NCBI GenBank assembly: GCA_948567375.1
Contig: OX419761.1
Coordinates: forward strand, 47,680,501-47,744,500
Reading direction: 5' to 3'
Length of the DNA stretch: 64,000 nt
Source: Lunularia cruciata
Taxonomy: Eukaryota > Streptophyta > Marchantiopsida > Lunulariales > Lunulariaceae
Of this stretch, positions 58,034 to 64,000 are shown piece after piece; position 1 is the stretch's first letter; every line of letters begins with the position of its first letter. Both the position numbers and the translations under genes were made by a program. The notes below the pieces were generated by a model that was not told the origin of the DNA, searched no databases, and saw only the letters and a list, made by a program, of their open reading frames with translations.

Positions 58034-58798
58034 CAATAATCAGATTGTTTATAACTCAAATCAATCAAACTCAGATCAATACTTGATTTGATCTGCAATA
58101 ACTTGCCAACAACAGTGCACTAATTACAGTCAAGCCACACCCACTCTAGCTAAGAGACTCCAGGTGACGCTCGCCGGCTTTCTGTCCACTGTGCCAAGAA
58201 CTAGAAGGCTCAATATCAAAGAAGTGAGCTCTCTGGAGCTACACTTCCAAGGTACACTCCTGATTTTGACCTAGGTCTCATCCCGACGGTCCCGCTGATG
58301 GTACACCTGATGGTGCAGACGGTGCAAGTGATGGTGGGCCCCACCATGAAGTTAGTATCCTAAACACAAAATCTGACCATCGGAAAGTAGTCTATGAGTA
58401 ACTGCCAAAATGTCTCTAACTACTATCACTAGAACTCTAGTGTCTGAGCAATCTAGATGCAACACTACAAATGGCGTAATAGTTGTCATGCGTATATACA
58501 TTGCTACACAACATACACCTCTCTCAACATCATACACTATAGAAGCACAACTCACACATAAGTCATACATAAACTCTAGAGTGCCACAATTGCCCCCCTA
58601 GTTGGCTGTTAGGTCCCTATAACTCCAAATAGCCATCTACTCCAAATAACCATCTACTCCAAGTATATGGTATACCCTATGATCGGCAAAGATCAAGAGG
58701 CCGGGTGCTATGGAGCCCCATCGTTAGTCGCTTGTCTGCAATCTATACCATATGAAGAATGAACTAGCTATAGGTCAAGTACATCTAGGACATAACCA

Positions 58799-59575
58799 CT
58801 ATCCTTGAGGAACCACCGTGAGGGGACAAGTCATATATGCCACATGCCATCCTTTTGAATAGCTATCACACACTAACATAGTAGCAGCTCCACCAAAAGA
58901 GCCACATAACATACACCTCAAGCCTGCACGTACAAGTGCCAAGCTTGGGTCCATAGTACCATCAATGTTTGGGAGGTGGCATGGTGCACAATTGCACACA
59001 TGATCCTTCCAAACAACACCATCACGTCCTTCTAACACACGGACTCCAGATGGCAAAACCTCACTCACTCTCAAGATAGTGCGGCCTGTCAAAACATCAA
59101 GTGTCATTGGTGCTATCTGTTGTAGATATACATAGTCACTTGGATGAAATCGATAGATCAAGGGTCTATAACGTCCTCCTTGAATATTAGCATAACGTGA
59201 GGTATCCCTATGCTGAGCAATTGCCAAGTTCTTAAAGGCCATCGGCATCACTCTCCAAAAGATCTTTGCCCGTTGAGAACATGCTCTTACCTATACATCT
59301 GGATCATCCAAGTCCAAGACTACAATAGCATCTCAATGAATGGCTGTAGGTAAATTGGGATCTCTTCCATAGAGTAGAAAGTAAGGAGAGAAGGATGTTA
59401 AGAAGGCTTGCCGGCTGAACCAATAGCCCATGGCCAACCAAGGTAATTGGAGATCCCAATCTCCTAAGTGGCCTCTCTGCAAACCATACTTTTGCAATCC
59501 TCTCTTTATCGTCTGAACCACCTTAGGGTGATCTCGGGATGTAGTACAATGATCAATCAAAGCCTTGTCACACAA
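58799..59575 (-). pseudogene. C integrase C-terminal part with PHD-like zinc finger
   Basis: 59575-59333 holds the end of the integrase core (DHPKVVQTIKRGLQKYGL, SFSPYFLLYGRDPNLPTA). The stretch before VVQTIKRGL is shortened, so the usual catalytic-Glu motif is missing. At about 58905-58800 the frame reads RCMLCGSFGGAATMLVCDS, then KGWHVAYMTCPL. C-X2-C, MLVCD, GWH and a final PL follow the PHD finger pattern. Two expected cysteines are Tyr here. No chromodomain is seen. Confidence 0.65.
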
Positions 59576-60372
59576 GACCTAAAACTCCCCCAAGAACTAT
59601 GTACCTTGATCAGTCAAAACTTCAGCTAGTGCACCAAAATGACTAAGAACTCGATTCAGGAACGAGTAAGCCGTCCCTTCACTGGACTTGTCAGAAGTGC
59701 CACCAATTCAATCCACTTGGAGAAGTGCTCCACCATCACCAAAACATATTGATGATGTCTCACAGTCAACAGTAAAGGTCCAACAAAGTCCAAACTCCAG
59801 CGGTAACCCAATCCCATGATAGGTAATGGGTGTAACTATGGTGTAGGAGCATTGAATGATGCTCTAACTTGGTCACAAACCACACATCTGGCAACAAACT
59901 ATTGTACTTTGGTCTGCATATCGTGCCACCAATAGTGATTATGGAGTAAGCTACATGTATGTTTTACTCCAAAATATCCTAGCTCCTCATGAGCATGACG
60001 GATCAATTGTAGTCCCTAAGATGGAAATGGTACTACTCTCACTCTACCATCCTCCCATACACGCAAAAGGTGTTTGCACTCCAATCTGAACCGTCTGGCT
60101 TGCTGAAGAATTCAATCTCTCTCCTTGGCCCCAATTGTGCCACCCACAACACCAATGCAAAGATAGTCCATCACTAAGATGTCCCCATGAATGTCTCGCT
60201 GAATTGTACCAATATCTTCACTCTTTGGATCTGTGATCTCAATAACTCCTCATGTATGTGTTGAGAGAGATACCACCAAAGCCTTAGAAAATATACACAA
60301 AAAGGCCAATGCATGCCACCCTGGCACCATCTCCTCATCTATCTTACCATGCCAACGTGCTCTGGTCTGATC

Positions 60373-60729
60373 CTACTGGCTAGGATATGGGTTTCTACTC
60401 AACCCATCTACATCATGGTTCACCACTCCAGGTCTGTGAACAATTGTGAAATCATACGCTTGTAAAATCAAAGCCCATTGTGCAAGCTTCCCTAAAAGCT
60501 TGTTGGACTCCATCAACCACTTTAGCGGCTGATGATCAGTGATGAGAGTGAAGGGGTTACCAAATAGGTAACATCGGAAATGTGCTACTGCCCAAACTGC
60601 TGCCAAGCACTCTCCCTCATATGAAATATACTTCACCTCCACTAAATTGTTGGACCAACTAGCATAGAAGACCACAAACTCCTTCCCCTCATCATCATGC
60701 TGGGTGAGCACTACTCCAAGCTCCAACAT
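60373..60729 (-). pseudogene. C RNase H domain
   Basis: 118 codons with VEVKYISYEGECLAAVWAVA, FTLITDHQPLKWLM and VNHDVDGLSRNP, the usual RNase H to tether signature of gypsy pol. Open in itself, but separated from RT by stops. Confidence 0.85.
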
Positions 60730-61052
60730 ACTCCAATCAGTATAAACCTCAAATGGTCGTCTTCTATCAATCTCCTTAGAAATGGAGAAGATGTCAACCT
60801 CTCCTTGAGCTCTACAAAAGCTCTCTCCTGCTCATCTCCCCAACACCACTCCTATGTAAGCTTGGTTAGCTTCATCAAGGCCTTGGCAATGGCACTAAAT
60901 CCTCTAACATAACGGCAATAGAAGTTCACCAATCCAAGGAATGCTTGCACTCTGCTCACATCCATAGATCAAAGAATACGTGCAATAGCTTCCACCTTGG
61001 TTTGCTGAACACCAAGTCCTCTAGGGTAGATAGTGTGACCCAAATACTCAAC

Positions 61053-61838
61053 CTACTCATGGAAGAACCTACACTTCCCAAGATGTAATTTAAGTCCATG
61101 AGATCTCAACCTCTCAAACACCTCCAACAATTGTCGCTCATGCTCCTCCACAATAGTGCTATAAACTAAAATGTCATCAATATAGCACCAAGAAAAATCC
61201 AATCCAGCTAGGATCCTATCCATGATCCTCTGGAACTCAGCATGAGCATTCTTTAACCCAAATGATAAGAACTTCCACTGATATAACACATCCTTGCCAT
61301 GAGGATCAATAGCCCAAAATGTTGTCTTGGACTTATCTTCCTCCTTGATTGGCAATTGATGATATCCCGCTCGAAGATCCAAAGTACTAAAGACCTTTGC
61401 ATGCCCAATCGTATCAAAAATCTCCTCCAGTGTAGGCATGGTATACCGATCAGCCCTAGTTTGTTGGTTGACTGGACGGTAATCTCCACACATCTGCCTA
61501 TCTGTGTAGTTGCCATGCATATCCTTCTTGGCTAGCATCACTATAGCTTATGCATACTTTCCATGTGAGATCTCCACCAAACCAGCCTCAAAAAGGTCTC
61601 TACTCCGGCTCTGAAGCAATATCCTCTCCATGTCACTACAGCAATAAGGACATTGGAAAACTAGTGTATCGCTAGTCAGCTCAATCCTTATACCAGGTCC
61701 CTTCAGAGCACCCAAATCCTTCATACTAAAGTCAAAACAACTCGTGTAGCTCCTCAAGAACCTCCAAACTCTCAGTCTTTCCTCTCCTATAAGCTTGAGT
61801 CCAAGATTTGGCTCCCAAGTATCCTCTATAACTGTCAT
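61053..61838 (-). pseudogene. C reverse transcriptase
   Basis: Linker motif CFDFSMKDLGALKGPGI near 61730. RT: KDMHGNYTDRQMCGDYRPVN, 'TLDLRAGYHQLPI', WKFLSFGLKNAHAEFQRIM, CYIDDILVYS near 61180 (motif C YIDD) and GLKLHLGKCRFF. A stop separates the linker (ends 61548) from the RT block. Confidence 0.88.
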
Positions 61839-62488
61839 AGGAGTGGAAGACGTATTGACTAGCTACTACATAGGGCTCTTGTGAGCAATAATGTCATGGC
61901 CCCGACCACTAGAGGTCCCAACCTCTGTGTGAAAAACTCCCTCTACTATGGGTACAAGCTCCACATGTCCTCTAGCTGCATCCCAAGTGGACCAAGGGTG
62001 TAATCCAAGTAGCCCACGCTCACCTGGATGGACTCCAAGTAGACCACTCTCCCTAATAGCGACTGGCTGTGTCCCAAGAATACCATGTCCACTCGGTCCA
62101 TCGCCCCTAGCATGTGCCTAAATCGTCTCAATAGGCACAAGGCTCACAAGTGTCTGAGTGGTGATGCATATCAAGTGCATCCTACGCTACTTTGCCAAAC
62201 CAAGACTCACAATCCAGGTCAAACAATTCAGGTCCATAGCCTGACTTAACACCTGATGCCTGGATGCTTTTGATATTGCTAGAACAGTGGTAATATTAGT
62301 GCAAAAACCCATTGCATGCTCTCTTTCATCGGTGTTGGGCTCCACTAACTTCTATAATTGTGAGTCCCAAACAAGTTTAGGTCCTCCCTCTCAAAAAGCA
62401 TGAGAGCATGGGAAACTCATAAGTGTGAAAAAAGTGGCTCTAGGCTGTCCAACTAGGTCCACCACTGCCATAGGTGACCTATCAGCCA

Positions 62489-63471
62489 CTACCACTGTCT
62501 GAGATTGATGCCCAACATCCAAGATGTCATCAACAAGGATGTGGTCAAGTCACTGAATCCCATCATATGCATGCTGTAAAACCTCTCTGGGTAAGAGGTT
62601 TGTCCACCAAAGACAAAGACAATGAGCTCGTGATCCCACTCTTGTTGCATCCAAAAATACAAAAAGTCCCATCCAAGAATGGACCTGATGTGTACTCGCC
62701 ACCACTTTGGTGCAAGAATCACCCATCAAAGGAACGTTCTCCAAAAAGTAAGTTGGAGAAATAGACTGATGAACCCGGAGATGTTGTAGTATCCATAGAA
62801 TCTCCCAAAACACACCAGAACAAGAATCCTAAAGACCCAAACCTCAGCCAACACGTGTATGTTCCTTACATGGCCATCCAAAAAGTGAACCAAGTGAACA
62901 GGCCCATGTCGCTGCAAATCATGTGCCTCTAGTAAGGAAATGTCTACTAGTAAGGCCTTCTGGTAACCTCTGACTACTGACATTGGTAATAACTCAAGAT
63001 ACTGGTAGGCCAAGTGTGCCACATGATATAAAGAGACTCGCCTAGCAATCTCATCTTGCTTCACATACAAGTACCTTTATACTCATATACCTGCCTGTAA
63101 TACCTACTTGTAATTCTGGTGCTAATCCCACCAAACAACTCTAATATCCCCTCTACTGGATACTGCCAAGCAATGAGTGTGGTATCCAGAGGTGTCAAAG
63201 TAATCTACTCTAGAAGCTCATCCTCACACTCATCTACCGATGGTACAAAGGCTCCACTCCAAGCCTGTTGCACCAACTGATCTGCATGATGTTGCAATGC
63301 CTCTTCTGAACTCCACAATGGGACATCCAAGGTAGATGGAACAATCCCACTTGTACTCCAAATCTGAGTGATCTCCTCAGGTATAGGAGTATCCTCTGCA
63401 TGTGCGTTCCCCTCCAACAAGTCACCAGGCCAAGTAACTACACCACTGAAAGCTAAAACTAAGGCTGCCAT
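62489..63471 (-). pseudogene. C gag-like or upstream region, decayed
   Basis: Several short frames on the same strand (63471-63205, 63070-62726, 62722-62489) with no zinc knuckle visible. Assigned by position between the RT linker and the right end. It could also include other inserted sequence. Confidence 0.35.
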
Positions 63472-63755
63472 GGTCCTGGACTGTAGTGAGCCAAGACTAC
63501 CACTACTGAAGCATACTGGTAAGCAACATACTCATCCCTCACCAGACTGCCAACCTGGTCTATAGGAGGCTATCTCCTCCCAATAATCAATATTGAAACC
63601 CATGGGGTATAACACTACTCCCCCAACTAGAACATCATATGACTCAGCTATTGTTGCAATAGCCTGAGCTCTCACCACCGAGCTATCAATCGGATGACCA
63701 GGCTAAACTTGGACAACAAGCTCTCCATGTGTGATGTACTATGTTGAACCACCAC

Positions 63756-64000
63756 TATAAAAGACCGAATCTGAGGAGAGAAATAAGAGAATGGAAACTC
63801 ATATTGGGATACTTGAATGAGGGAAAACTCCAAATGCTTAGCATGAGCTTTGGCTTTGGTATTTATAGGTAGCATACAAGGCCTTTGACAAGCTTCTCAA
63901 GAAGCTTCCTCAAGCCGCTTTCTTAGAGTGCAAGCCAAGTTAACTAGGAAGCTTCTCAAGAAGCTTCCTTCTAGAAGCCGCCTACTTGGCATGCAAGCTA
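63756..64000 (-). repeat. family B LTR (B3), cut by window edge
   Basis: Starts TATAAAAGACC (second base mutated from the family TGTAAAAGACC) and matches the B2 LTRs through GAAGCTTCTCAAGAAGCTTC to the window end. The base block before it (ACCAC, 63751-63755) would be the target duplication. No primer-binding site adjoins on the left, so this is the 3' LTR of a minus-strand element or a solo LTR. Confidence 0.9.

Larger units (their letters stand above)
58586..63755 (-). mobile_element. Ty3/gypsy element C with PHD-like finger, partial
   Basis: A third gypsy family, unlike A and B. Reading leftwards: gag-like region (63471-62489), linker before RT, reverse transcriptase, RNase H, integrase fragments, PHD-like finger, purine tract TAGGGGGGCAATTG (about 58602-58589), then probable 3' LTR starting TGGCACTC at 58586. 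The 5' LTR is not seen, because family B LTR sequence begins at 63756. Stops and shifts occur throughout. Confidence 0.82.

Noticed and set aside
59333-61838. Endogenous pararetrovirus
   Set aside because: It has an integrase region and a 3' purine tract next to LTR-like sequence in gypsy order, and no movement-protein or caulimovirus coat motifs were seen.

Overview
The window looks like a transposon-rich stretch of a land-plant nuclear genome. Two spliced genes with short introns (about 115-490 bp) sit in an island at about 47.7-56.5 kb. The rest is AT-rich spacer and nested retrotransposons. The closest-looking gene families are plant ones: a MATE transporter and a plastid DUF1995 protein. 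The abundance of LINE-like elements with a restriction-like nuclease tail, plus a gypsy element with a PHD-like finger, makes me lean towards a non-seed plant (bryophyte, lycophyte or fern). That lean is inference, not shown by the sequence.

I name the repeat families here: A and B are chromodomain Ty3/gypsy families, C is a gypsy family with a PHD-like finger, and L and M are non-LTR families. Layout: 1-5561 is gypsy A1 (+, left end outside). 5562-9528 is gypsy A2 (-), apparently interrupted by A1. 9529-9722 is a B LTR piece (B0), into which A2 inserted. 9723-10690 is the 3' part of an L element (L0, +). 10.7-17 kb is AT-rich spacer with a 495-bp tandem duplication and microsatellites. 17.06-26.5 kb is a decayed M element (-), interrupted by B1 (19248-24552, itself carrying solo LTR B4) and by solo LTR A3. 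26.5-28.3 kb is unassigned, with exon-like pieces. 28348-30795 is L1 (-) between 151-bp direct repeats. 30.8-35 kb is AT-rich, with a 131-bp tandem repeat and a CCCGTAAAA-rich repeat. 34965-36300 is L3 (-). 37280-46650 is L2 (-), split by B2 (38069-43674, target duplication GGTAG). 47280-47690 is an old L 3' end (L4, +). 48831-52511 is the MATE gene (+). 53340-55139 is the DUF1995 gene (-, convergent with MATE). 56.5-58.6 kb is spacer. 58586-63755 is C (-). 63756-64000 is the start of another B LTR (B3).

The two host genes are the only intact-looking coding units. The spliced MATE model gives 494 aa in nine exons, and the DUF1995 model 381 aa in seven. Both were built by hand from splice sites, frame and family resemblance. 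One DUF1995 intron needs a GC donor to keep frame.

Points of most interest: (1) family B LTRs carry dense alternating GAA/TTC arrays matching the heat-shock element, just upstream of the TATA box; (2) L and M look like non-LTR elements with an N-terminal C2H2 finger (seen in L) and a C-terminal Cys-His knuckle plus PD-(D/E)XK-like region, with repeated hairpins at their ends; (3) C has a PHD-like finger where a chromodomain is usual; (4) target-site duplications and paralogous copies allow the nesting order to be read.
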